Origin: Monocercomonoides exilis
Taxonomy: Eukaryota > Preaxostyla > Oxymonadida > Polymastigidae
Reading direction: 5' to 3'
Length of the DNA: 64,000 nucleotides
Assembly (NCBI GenBank): GCA_001643675.2
Contig: LSRY02000001.1
Location: 62,001 to 126,000, forward strand
In this document: piece by piece, positions 1-11,300 of the stretch
Layout: each line of letters begins with the position of its first letter
Numbering within the stretch: the first letter of the stretch is position 1
Notes under the pieces: generated by a model
Told to the model about the DNA's origin: nothing
Seen by the model: the letters and a program-made list of their open reading frames with translations, nothing else
Database searches by the model: none
Translations under genes and position numbers: made by a program

Positions 1-624
1 TTCCAGATATCGTAAGTGTTGAAAGTGTTGCAGCCTTTATCGAATAAGGGGTGAAATGGCTTGGAATTCCTGCTTCCTTTAACGTCTTCTTTGCCAATCG
101 TCTGATTCCTTCCACCGTTAGAGGATGAAATGTTTCGGTATTTGAAAACAATTTCTTTCCATCGGTCTTCTTTTCTGTATCTCCTCCTACAAAACCTGAA
201 CGGCTGAAGCAGGATAGATCGAAGGGTTATTATTCAAAAACAAAACGGCAATCTCTGTTCGATTAAGCGATGTTTTTAGCCTTGTGTCCAAATGTATTCC
301 TTCCTGCTCGAATCTGGATCGTTCCATGTCTACTCTTTCCAACTCTGAAAACATGTTCGCAGTGAATAGCATGGTGAGCACAATGGCTTTCATTGTCAGA
401 TGTTTGAAACTCAATCTCTGGTTTTCTCCAAGTTTAGAAAAATACGTCAATATGGTATTCGGATTCCAATTTTTTAGAACCTTCTTCTTTCTTGTCATCT
501 TTGTTCTTCTAAACCATCTGAACAATATTTTTATTATTGGAATATCCCCCAAATTTGTGTTGAAAACCAAGCTAGTGAAGAATGAAACCGCTGAGCGGAT
601 GAGTTGCAAACATGACAGTTTCAT
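1..624 (-). pseudogene. Tyrosine recombinase remnant of the YR retroelement
   Basis: One frame (624 to about 187) gives an LSFKHLTMKAIVLTMLF segment followed by a SELERVD-type helix, as around the first catalytic arginine of YR recombinases; that arginine is not visible (TANMFSEL). The stretch below 187 continues in another register and gives PLTVEGIRRLAKKTLKEAGI then FTPYSIKAATLSTL. The latter aligns with the usual H-S-I-R-A-A box, but with Y for H and K for R. Both changes hit catalytic positions, which fits a dead copy. The C-terminal tyrosine lies outside the window. Confidence 0.7.
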
Positions 625-703
625 TTCCTTATCTTTAAGTGGAATAAATATTCTGGAACATTGAGCTGCACACTCGTGAATATCCTCCTAAATAATGCCC
701 ATA

Positions 704-2731
704 TCACTTTTTTCCCACTGTTAACCAAATTGTTCGAAGCCGAATAAATATCCGTCCCAATTCGACCGAGAAATTCCTTATTTGCACTCCTTCACCAATA
801 AAACTTGGAATAATCTTTATTCCTATGCCCTTTTCCGCCAGCTCTCTCCTTTTTCCCTGTGGATTGATTAATATTACTCTAAATCTGCCTGGAGGAAGAC
901 ATGCACATATGTTTGTCATTGAAGGCCCCTTTCTCAACACTGTTCTCAGACTCCTCCATTCGAATTTCCGATGAGGCGTCTTCTCCAATAACACATTCCA
1001 GTTCTTCCCCTTCCAGTTCGGCTAGAGAAATACTACTGGTACTCTCTCCTTCTGAACCTTCCGAATCGTCATTAAAATCAGAGGAATTGGGTGGTGTGCC
1101 TGAACGCACTCGTTTTTCCATAAATATGCAAGACCGTCTTCTCACAATGGGCTTCCTATTCCGCACCAACGCTCAAGCTTGTGGTTGTGTTGAGCTGCAA
1201 AGGCGTCCAGTGTTGGAGAAACTTGAAGCACCGCAAGAATCTGAGTAAGTTCTTCGTCTGTAATGCTGTAGTCTCCCGCTCTTTCCAGGCGGAACAAAGA
1301 ATTGGCTCTTGTGTTTATCTATCCGGGGAGATGAACCGCTCTCAGAACAATTTCCAGTTTCTCCTTTAATGTCCATATCCTTTTGAGTGTCGGGCGAAGA
1401 TTCATTCCTGCATTCGATTTGTTCACGTTGAAAACGACTTCCGAAATGTCTGAACGAAATTGGAACTGTGATATCTGACTCACTGATATGACTGGAGCAA
1501 AATGTGATAGAGCAAGTTTTACTTCTTTTTATTCCTTGTTGTTGGATGATTGGTTTTTCACTGCGAAAGGAAAACGACTATTACAATCAAGTGACATTTT
1601 GTTTATTCTGAGGGTTGCTCCCCAGGAGAATTGTAATGCATATGTGGTTGGTCCGTCTTCTGGAATAAACACTTGTGTGAGTCTGCGTCCGGGGTTCTAC
1701 CTCAATGTCCATCTCCATCTTCTTATCTGCAGGAGGATTGACGCATTCAGCCTCATCATTCCATCCCATCCGTTTGTTAAAATTCCTTTCTGCAACAATT
1801 CGAAGATTGATCGGAGGTGCAAAGATGCGTCTGGCAGAATGAAGCATGGAGAGCTGAGCTTTCCCACGAATGATGCGAAGTCCTTCACTCTGACAGTCTT
1901 CGCTCTTATACACCTTCTCTCCCACTTGTGACACAGCTCTCGCAATGACTTTTTTCTTTCCTCCGTTAGGCACACATCGAAGCTGGTTGTGTTTCATTCG
2001 ATTTTCAGGAAGCTGAACTGCATGCTCGGGATGAGGCTGCATTTTTTTTTGTTGATTGGAAGACCAAGGCCTTCAAAAAACACGATAATTTCCTGAATTA
2101 TTATCTTTAAATCTGGTTGATCTTGATGTGGGAAAATAAGATCGTCTCAATAGATGACGACTCTGACATTCCATCTTCTTCTTGTCTCCGCTGCAACCTT
2201 CCTCATTATGTGTGTGAACAGGCGCGGTGCATCTACAAAGCCGAAAGGTATGCCTTTGAAGGAGTTGTCTTTTCCCATGAATCTGAATACAAGATAGGGC
2301 ATTAGTTCTTTTGAAACTGGAATTTAATGATAAGCTTGTTTCAAGTTTAGGGATACGGAGTAATCTTTCCGTCTTATCAGTCGTTCCACTGTTTTCTCTC
2401 CATCGTTCTTGAAATGTGTTCTTTTCGCCACTGCATTTTGTTTCCGACAATAAAAAATTTGTCTTTCGCTGCCTGACTTCTTTTGAATGAGAAATACATT
2501 GTTTCTATGTTTTTCATCCTTCTGCTCCATTGAGATAACAACTGCTGTTCGTATCTGTTTTTCTAACATCTTCTTGAATTCCTGGATCTTTTGTTGGTTG
2601 AGAAGCAACGCTCCATCTATGAACTGTGCTTGGCTGAGAGATTTTCTGGCTTGGTTGCTCTTCCACATGGCCTGCACTCCTTTGCACATCAATTTCTCTC
2701 CTCCGATTCGCTTCCATGCCGAGATAAACAA
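704..2731 (-). pseudogene. Reverse transcriptase-RNase H remnant of the YR retroelement
   Basis: Motifs in order on the minus strand: W-x-R-I-G with a GVQAMWKS segment near 2700; a FLIQKKSGSERQ fingers motif near 2460; SLNLKQAYH near 2330, where Asn replaces the first catalytic Asp; GIPFGFVDAPRLFTHIMRKV near 2250; and the YxDD box at 2141-2152, which reads Tyr-TGA-Asp-Asp. Below it lies an SFVGKLSSPCFILPDA..LHLRS..FELLQKG block typical of the RNase H of DIRS-like elements (about 1700-1900). Next come a DAFAAQHNHKLERWC segment (about 1150-1200) and a P-N-W-x-x-x-x-W / LPPGRFRVILI segment (about 880-1040). At least three register shifts and several stops are present. Confidence 0.75.
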
Positions 2732-2955
2732 AGCGGTTACCCCTCCTATCTGCCTCCTCTACTATGTTTCCTTGTGAACTGGACTTAAAACTGTTGACTC
2801 CCTTTTGGTCTCCTGCTCCAACTGCTTTGGTTCTTCCTTCTTCCAAATTGATGTCTTCTTGAAATGGCTGAGGACCGGGGTGATATCCGAAAAAACCGCG
2901 GGTTAGGACGAGGAAGGGGATAACTTCATCTTCTTTGAAGTGAATCTGGTTGTTA

Positions 2956-3744
2956 TCAAACAGGGTTCTGAACTCGCGTAATAGGAAGTGTTGGTATTTG
3001 GAAGTCTCTTTCAAGTTTGGCTTCTTGCCTTGTATCTTTGAGAAACAAATCCTGTCTTTTCGTGAGGATTCCTGCAGAAGTGTCTGTTCTCATCGCTGTG
3101 GCAGCCCTGAAACAAAACCTACCTTGAATTCGAATAGTTCGTGCCTCTTGAAGAGCTTTGGTAACTATAATAATGATGTCAGCCAAACTTTGTTCTTCCC
3201 CTTCCTTAGAAGTCGGTATCTCAGCAAAGCCTATGAGCTCAGCCTTTGTAGTTTGGAAAAGAAAAATCTCCACCTTGCAACAAGCCTGATCAAACACATC
3301 GTTAATCCAGTTTTCTGTTCTCTAAGCAGCTGGTGGTTCCAGAGATAACAACGGGATAAAATCCTGTGTTGCAAACTCCTCAACTTCATCTTTAACGGAT
3401 CTTGATGAAAGCCTTAGATAAAAACTTGAAAAATTTGGTGCCTGTCCAAAAATGTCCTCAAACTCCTGATGAATACGTTGGGATATGTCTAAGCCATCTT
3501 CATTTTCCTTTCTGTCAGCTGAAGGGGTCGCCTCCTGTGTTAAACTTTATGATGAAGAAGGAGAAAAAAATTGAAGAGGAAGAAAAGGTGTTCGGTTTAG
3601 ATAATTTCCCTGGTTGCCTTTGCGCCACACTGTGCTGCATTGCAGCTTCAGCCGACGGCGTAAGTCCAACAATAGGAGGGTATTGTGAAGCAGACAACAT
3701 TGATCAAATGTAGCGACTGACCCATTGATTGTGGCGACTCTCAA
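2956..3744 (-). other. Possible gag-like part of the YR retroelement
   Basis: Short open stretches on the minus strand lie directly upstream of the reverse transcriptase (one from 3297 to 2956, two overlapping near 3744-3515). They look coding but match no family I recognise. Position in the element is the only reason to link them to gag. A plus-strand frame at 3402-3713 crosses the same DNA and is judged a shadow. Confidence 0.3.
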
Positions 3745-5372
3745 ACAAGAGAAAGAATGTGTGAAACACTTTTTTGATGATTAATGTGTCTTTGCACTAT
3801 AATTTAAAAAACAAAGTGAGCTATCAAAAATCATAAGTGCATATTTAGTTGTTCTTATTTCCATATGTGTTGATAAATAAATGTATTATCATATTTTAAC
3901 TTTATAATAGTTAAATATTTGGGGTGAACATTTAGCAGTTTATGAAATACACAACAGTTTGTTCCAAATTTTTTCTCCACCGAGATCATGTGTAGAATAA
4001 CATTAGCATGCACCACAATAAAGAAAATTAGAAAAAATCGAAACAATTTCAGAATAAATTGATAAAAATAATTTTCTCATATCAAAAGTTTTCGTTCCAT
4101 TTTCGTTTAATTATTAACAAATGGGTGATTCTTTTGAAAAGTTCCGTTTGTATAATTTTCAGGTAATATTGAAAATTAAATATTTTCATTAGAATTTTAT
4201 TCAAACTCACCAACTTTCAATAGTTTGAAAAATTTTTCATTGTCAAGATTTTGATTTCATAATAGCGAAATTTGGTGAGTGGGAGAAGAAAATTGGTGAA
4301 AATATAAAATTGTTATAATATTTGTAAATTAAACAAAAGGAACTTTTCACAAAAAATTTAGACATATGAAATTTTTAATTTATTTGAAAATTAAACATTT
4401 GTGACTTTTCAAAAAGAATCACCCAAATGGATAAGACAAGAACTTTATTAAAAATCTCAAACATAATGGAAGAGATCTGAATAATAATAATGAAAAGATG
4501 AATAAAGGATTTAATGGAAAAAAAAATTTCGAACGCAAAATTCTTGCCTTTTGAATATCTGTATGTTTTGCTTGAGTGATTACAAATTGTTTTGAATCAC
4601 AGTCTATTTCAGAATCTCTGGATATGAAGTCAATTCATCTAATGTATCTATTTTTCTATTTCTGAAAGAAAAACGAGGGGAGCATCGTTTTCTCTTTGTG
4701 ACAGAGCTATCTGAAGCGAGACTTTTTCGAAAATTTGGCAACCGAAATAGACCGGAGATCTCATAACATAAAATATGTCAAAAGTTTTTGTGAACATTTT
4801 TGGAAGTGGAAAGTGGTTTAAGGTTAAGGTTGGTGATAATGTGATTTATTATTCACGCACAACGAAACATGTATTCGAACAGAACCTGGGACTTGGAAAT
4901 GAATTGATTATTGAAATATCGTCTTGAGAAGAATATATTAAGAGAGCAAGAATAGAGAGTATATGTTGAAAGAGTATTTGATTGAAATGAAAAATAACAA
5001 AGCTCAACATCTATCAAGAAGAAAGAGGATAACTAACAATCGAAGGGGAAATGTTATCAGTATTCTGTGCAAAGAAAAACATTTCTTCGAAAATGAATAT
5101 AATTGTTACGGAAATGAAAAGTATTATTATTATAATAATTATTATTATTAAATATTTTTAAGAGTTTTTGAGTTTTTGAAAAAAAAGATCTATTTTCTTG
5201 ATTGATGATTGTTGTACTTGTTTTTAGCATTATTTAAGATTATTTGGAAAAAGAAAGATAATAAAAATTTTTTGATGAATATTTGAAGAATAATATGGGT
5301 CATGGTGATAATAAGAATTTTTCCTGCGCATTCTTGCTTGCAGCTCAGAGCAAATAGCACTTCAGCAGAATA
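3745..5372. other. AT-rich intergenic region
   Basis: The spacer separates the retroelement remnant from the start of the left surface-receptor gene. It holds one MITE (4123-4424) and short AT-rich simple repeats, including an ATT-rich tract near 5125-5150. I see no further gene. Confidence 0.6.
4123..4424. mobile_element. MITE-A copy 1, non-coding, inverted terminal repeats starting GGGTGATTC
   Basis: This 302-bp AT-rich segment starts GGGTGATTCTTTTGAAAAGT and ends in the near inverse complement (the right end read inward is GGGTGATTCTTTTTGAAAAG). Similarity between the ends runs for about 42 bp with one indel. It is flanked on both sides by AAAT (4119-4122 and 4425-4428), read as a 4-bp target duplication. 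It has no coding capacity. A second element with similar termini lies at 26978-27233. The first bases (GGGT.AT) also resemble the pogo-like elements in this window, but those duplicate TA. Confidence 0.75.
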
Positions 5373-8300
5373 ATGAACATAGTGTTTGTGATAATTGCAA
5401 GAATTCTTGCAGTCAGCGAAGTTAAAGAAGTACAAGGGAAGGAAATATGTGGTTTGGATGAAAAAACTGTGTTCCAACTGCCAGGAAGCAGGAATGATTG
5501 TTGTGCACAAGGAAACAAACAGCGCAGCACGATTCTATCGACATTTGTTGCAATGAATTGCTCGCTTAACACAGCAAATGTGCTGCAGATTCAGTTGGAA
5601 GGAAAAGCTTGCTTTTTCGTTTGTGAGAGGTCAATACTTAACATGAGAGGATGCGTGATTTCAGTCTCATCAAATGTGAGACCATTTGCGATGGATGGAG
5701 GAAGTATCAATTCGGTGAATCTCTCTCTTTCCACTGTGAATCCGTTTGAACATATTCCGCAACTTTTTAGCTCATCCGTGCAGAAGGCTTCCAGCAATGT
5801 GATTTGTGACGTTTCTCTCTCTGACTCGTCATTTTCATCATTTAAACTATCGTCTGTTCCGTTTCTTTCACCGAATATTAGCTGTTTGGTGAAAGTCTCT
5901 CATCTGAAGATGGCAAACATTTCTGTTGCTTATGGGGCGCAAAGAGAATTGGATCTGAGAGTAAATACGGAAACAATGATTGAAGGTTGCATATTCTGCA
6001 AAGTGAGTGATGTTATTTATGGAGGAATTGTGAAATCGATGAACACCCCAAGCATATCGCTAACTGTGTTGAATTCCTCATTTGAATGCTGCTCTCGATT
6101 GAAAAATGTGAACGAATCACACAATCATAACATGACAAAACAGACTCTGGAAGAAAATGACACGCATGCATTTTCTGATTGCGAATGGCATAATCCAGGT
6201 TTCTCACCTGCCGGAAGTGCGATTTATTTGAATGGAAGTTCGACCCTTGAATGTGTAAGATGTTCTTTTATTAATATGAGTTGCAACAACGATGGAGCTG
6301 TTTGCATTCATTCTGCAACATATGTAAAATTGTCATGTTGCAGCTTTGTTCATTGCGTTGCTAATAGCAATACAGGTGGGATGATAATGTACTATTTAAA
6401 AGGTGATTATAATATATCTGAATGTTCTTTTTTCGAATGCAGGTGCATAAATGCATATTCAGGTGGATTACGTATTTTTCATCCACTTGGAAAAACGAAT
6501 TCAACAATTGAAAAATGTAAATTTATTTTCAATCAAGCCGCATCCTATGGTGGAGGGTTATATATAGAGCAACAACAGAGCCCTTATTTAATCTCAGAAT
6601 GCGAATTTGAAGGGAACAAGGCAAATGGAGCAGGATCGGGAAATTTTGAAGGAGGCGGTGGAGGTATTTTCATGAGAACATCAAGTTGGATGGAGACTGA
6701 TTCAACTCCAGAGAGAATATCATTTTGCTTTTTCACAGGAAACAAGGCAAGAAACGAAGAGGGACATGATGTTAAAATAAAAAATGAATATCTGAAAGGC
6801 TCACCATTTGAGTCATCGTTCTCAACAACCCCCTCAAATAGAGTGTTTTATAATAACAGTCAAACAAATTACGATGAATGGCTCCCAACGGTTCGAACAA
6901 CATATACAAGTGCAACCGGTGTTGAAGGACCTGTTTGTGGTCTTTCTGAAAGCAGTCCATGCAACAGGATTGAACAGGCATTTAACATGATTGAGAAAGG
7001 AGCAGAGGGAACAGTAAATATCCTTCGATCTTCGTACTCTTCAACGGCTCTATTCATTGGAGGGGGAGATATTTCATTCAAAGGCGAAAGCGAAAGCGAG
7101 TGTGTCATTTCCACAAAATTGCTGAATTCACATGAGTGTTTGTTCACATTGGATTCGGGATCGATGGGATTGTCTTTGGTGACTATTCAACACAACAGCG
7201 AAGAATCATCTTCTTCGTTGTTTGTGATGCACACAGGAGAACAGTTACTGACACTGAAGAACGTGATCATATCAGGGGCAGAAGATGGGCAGACTCACAC
7301 ATTTGATGTTTCACCATTCAAAGTTGTTTTTGAGAAAACAAAGATGGAAAACTGTTTGATTGAGGATATTGGTCTGAGAGATTGCTCTTTGTTAGAGGAA
7401 GAGGAGGAAAGTGGAGTTGGGAGAGGGATGCTAGGTAATATGACGATGCAAAGGATCAGTCGGATGAGAGGGGATGGGGTGATATTCAACACTGAAAGCG
7501 AGAGAAGCGATTCATGGGAGCTGGAGAACACCACGTTCAGAAACTGTGTGAGCAAGGAAGGGAATGGAGGGAGCATTGCTTGGAGAGTGGATGAAAGTGG
7601 GATATTCAAGATTGGCAGAGGAAATGTTGTAACAATGATTGGAGATTGTGGGGCAGAGAAGGGAAGAGGAGAGGAGGAGGGAAGAGGAGGAGGGGTGTAT
7701 TTGGAGCTATCATCCCCATCAAGTGTGTTTGAGATTGTGAATGTGGGATTTGAAAATAATCATGCAAAACATGGAGTGAATGTGTTTATTGCTTCAAATC
7801 AGCTGGAGCATATACCAAAAGAGAGGTTTGGATTTGTTTCTCATTTGAAAGAAGATGTGCATGAAGTGGAAGGGGCAGGAGATACTAGCAATGCAACACT
7901 AGTGATTCCGATTGTGTGCTATCTTCTTGATGTTCCGAGAAGTGAGATCTATGTTTCAGCTTCAGGAGCTGATCATCCTCAATGTGGACACACATTTTTC
8001 GAGTGCCGAACACTGAATTGTCCGATTGAGAGGGAAGAGAACACACCAGCAGATGGAACAACAACAGCGACAATCAAAGTCGGAAATGGAATTGAGGTTG
8101 GTTCGACAGTAGTCTTTTCGAAAATAGCAAGGGTGATAGAAGGAACAGGGGATGATGGATCTCTTGTTGTTAAAGGTGATGCAAGTTGCAAAGGTGATGA
8201 GGATGGATGCTTTGGGGTGTTTGTGGTGTTGAAGGAAACAAGGATGAATAAGATCGAGCTGGTGGTTCCATCTGTTCTTGAGTATCATGAGGCGATATTC

Positions 8301-11300
8301 CAGTTGAAAGGAGAAACACTGAACTTGAGTGAATGTGTTATCACATTTGGAGCAGAAGTGAATTTTGTCGAATACAGCTTGATCATTGTGGAGTGTGGAG
8401 AGGCGAATGTGACTTCACTGAGATTGGATTCAATGAGATTTGAAAAGCCTGCGATTATAGTGAACGGGGGATTATCATCTGTGGCGTTGAAAAATGTGGA
8501 GCTGAATGATATGACCTTTGAAGGAGAAATGGGATTTGTTGTTTGCAAGGGAGGAAGCACACTCACAGCTGAAAGTGTGATTGTCAGTGGGTGCGAAATA
8601 GGAGGAAGCAGCTTGATTTTAGCAGGGAACAGCTGTATTGTTCGAATGAGGGAGTCTTCGTGGAGCTCATGCAATTTTGTTGATTCAGGGGTGATAAGAT
8701 GGAGTGAAGCAAAGGAGATATCGATTTGGGGATGCAATGGGAGTAATGTACGAGTGAGTGAAGGAGATGGAGGGATGGTGAGCGGAGTGGTTGGGGAGGG
8801 AGGCATGGTGGATGTGTGGAACACGAGCGTTGAGGGGTGTGTGGCAGAGAAAGGGAATGGAGGAGGGATGAGGATAGAAATGAAAGGGAATGCACAATTG
8901 AAGATCAGGAGCGAAACAGAAAGCACACTGATGAAAATATGCACAGCAGGAATAGAAGGAACTTTGAATGGAGGAGGGTGCGGAGGAGGGTTGTGGCTGG
9001 GGATAGAAGGAGAGAGATGCGGTTTTGATCTCAGTGGAGTGAAGTTTGAAGGGAATAGAGCAAGGAGTGGGAGGGATGTGTATGTTGTGTGTGATGATTT
9101 GAGGAGGGTTGTGAATGGAAGCAGTTTTGCATTCAGTGGAGAGATGAGTGAGAAAGAGAATTCACTGATGGGGAAGGATAAGTTGAAGTTTGTGAATGAG
9201 GTTGATTTGTTCATATTCATTGATGGATACAGCTCGTCGATCATCGAAGTGGAGAGTGAAAATGGAGACAATGGAATATGGGTGGGATGCAGAATTGTCC
9301 GTGTGGGAGTGTGGATTATGGTATTGGGAGGCTTGGTGGAGAGGGAGAAAAGAGAATTGTGATAAGAGGGAGCACAAGTGTTGAGAAGGTGACAGATGTG
9401 AGTGGAGTGAGGATTGAAGGGAAAGACAACAAGAAAAAGAAGGTAGTTGTGGAGAAAGGAATTGAAGGAGAAGGGGAAAGTGTTCTTGATTCGAAAGGAG
9501 TGAGTGTGTTTGTGAATGTTGGGTTTGAATTGCCTGGATCATTTGAACAGAGGAGAGAAGTGGTGATAAGCTCAGGAGCAGCAAATGGTGTTTTGGAGAT
9601 GGAATTGTGTTCGTTTGGGATGCAGGAAGGGGATGAAGTGGCAATAGAATATAGAATCATCAGAAGCACTGGACAAGCTGTGATGATGAAGTGGATATCA
9701 ATAAATAATATCAGGACAAGAAAGTGCCTGATGGATCTTGCTGTTTTTGGAGCTGAGCGGAATGGGGCAGAGAATGAAGTTGTGAGCATCAGCAACTGCT
9801 CGTTTGGGAGCCTGTCAGTTGTTGGTGCAGATGAATCAGCTGTGATTTGTGCCGAGGTGAGGAGAGTGATGAAGATAGAACAGAGCAATATGAGTGGCAT
9901 CACAGCTGATGAATGCTTGAATGGTGGGGCAGTGAGGGTGAATAACCTTGATTCAGGAATGATTTGTGTGAAGGAGGGGATGATGGAGAAATGTTTGGGA
10001 GAGAAGGCGAGTGGTGGGAAAGGAGGATGGATGCATGTGAACTGCAGTGAAAGGAGGGGAGGAATTCCATTCAAGTTTGAGAGAGTGAAATTTGATGGGA
10101 ATGATGCATTTTTTGGGAAGAACATGTTCATTTTGGATTCAGATCTGAATGTGACAGCGAGGAGTGAGACATTTGCGATTGATGTTGAAGGGATGGAAAA
10201 CGATCCGAATCTGTTTGTTGGAAGTGATGAGAAGCGGATCAACACAGATCTGTTGAGATTTATCATCGAATACAGGAGTGAGAGGATTGTGGTGTGGGAA
10301 AGGGGAGATGATGTTGTTCGATGTGGGAGTGAAGAGGATCCGTGTGAGACATTGGAGATGGGATTGAAACATATTGAGAGAGGAAAAGAGAGAAAAGTGG
10401 TGAGGGTGAAGGAAAAGATAAGAGTGGAAGAGGAACATGATTTGAGCGGGATTGAGGTGGAATCTGTGGGAGCAGGATATGATGAGATGGAATATGGAAC
10501 AGTTGTGATGGGGAGTGAAGGAGAAAGTGGAACAAAAGTGTGTCTTAGCAACAGTGGAGCATTCACTCTGAAAGCACTGGAGATGTGTGTGATGAATGTA
10601 AAGGGAAGTGTGGAAGCAGGGATGATTATGAGTGAGGGAGAGAGAATTGAATGGGAAGACTGTTCGATCTCATGGAAGGGAAAGAGAGAAGGAATGGGGA
10701 ATATTGCATTTTGTGTTGTGAAGAAAGGGGAGCTGGAGATGAAGAAGTTAAAAGTGCTTTCGTATTTTGGGAAGGGAAGTGTATTTGTAGTGGGAGGAGA
10801 AGTTGTGAGTGTGATAGATGAATTCACAGTCACAGAAGCCACATTGGAGAGTGGAAGTTTGTTTGAAATTGAAGGAGAGGGAGCAAATGGAGGAGGTGAG
10901 ATGAGGATGAAGAATTGCAGTTTCGGATCAGTTGATGGGGAAGGAACAGATCCGAGTGTTATTTTGAGCAAGAGTGGAAGTGAAGTGAAGCTTGTTGTTG
11001 AAAATTCACTGTTTGAAGGATGCAGCAGTGGGAGAAGCACAAAGGGAGGTGCGATGCTGTTTGAGTTGAATGAAGGAGGATTGTTCCATGTTGTGAATAC
11101 AAGTGTGAAGCAGTGTGGATGCTCTGTGAGCGAAGGGAAAGGAGGCGGGGTGTATCTGAAGACTGAATTGAGGGGAGAGCTGGATTATGTGTTTGATAGG
11201 GTGATATTCCGAAGGAATACAGCAAGCATCGGGAATGATGTGTTTATTGTGTGTGACTGCATCGAGAGGCAGATCAATGAAACACAGTTCAACATCGACT

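Larger units (their letters stand above)
1..3744 (-). mobile_element. Decayed tyrosine-recombinase retrotransposon (DIRS/PAT/Ngaro-like), truncated by the window edge
   Basis: Read on the minus strand from high to low coordinates, the order is a possible gag-like segment, reverse transcriptase, RNase H with its C-terminal extension, then a tyrosine recombinase. This is the order known for YR retrotransposons. The frame changes repeatedly and several stops interrupt conserved motifs, so the copy is dead. No terminal repeats are visible, and the recombinase end continues past position 1. The upper boundary is approximate and was set where recognisable coding ends. The alternative of an LTR (Ty3/copia) element is disfavoured because the downstream enzyme resembles a tyrosine recombinase and not a DDE integrase. 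Confidence 0.78.

Noticed and set aside
8285-11040. Long minus-strand frames (328 and 574 codons) opposite the left receptor
   Set aside because: They are antisense shadows of the purine-rich receptor coding strand: Ser/Pro/Leu/Thr-rich, with no domain. The plus strand carries the beta-helix pattern.
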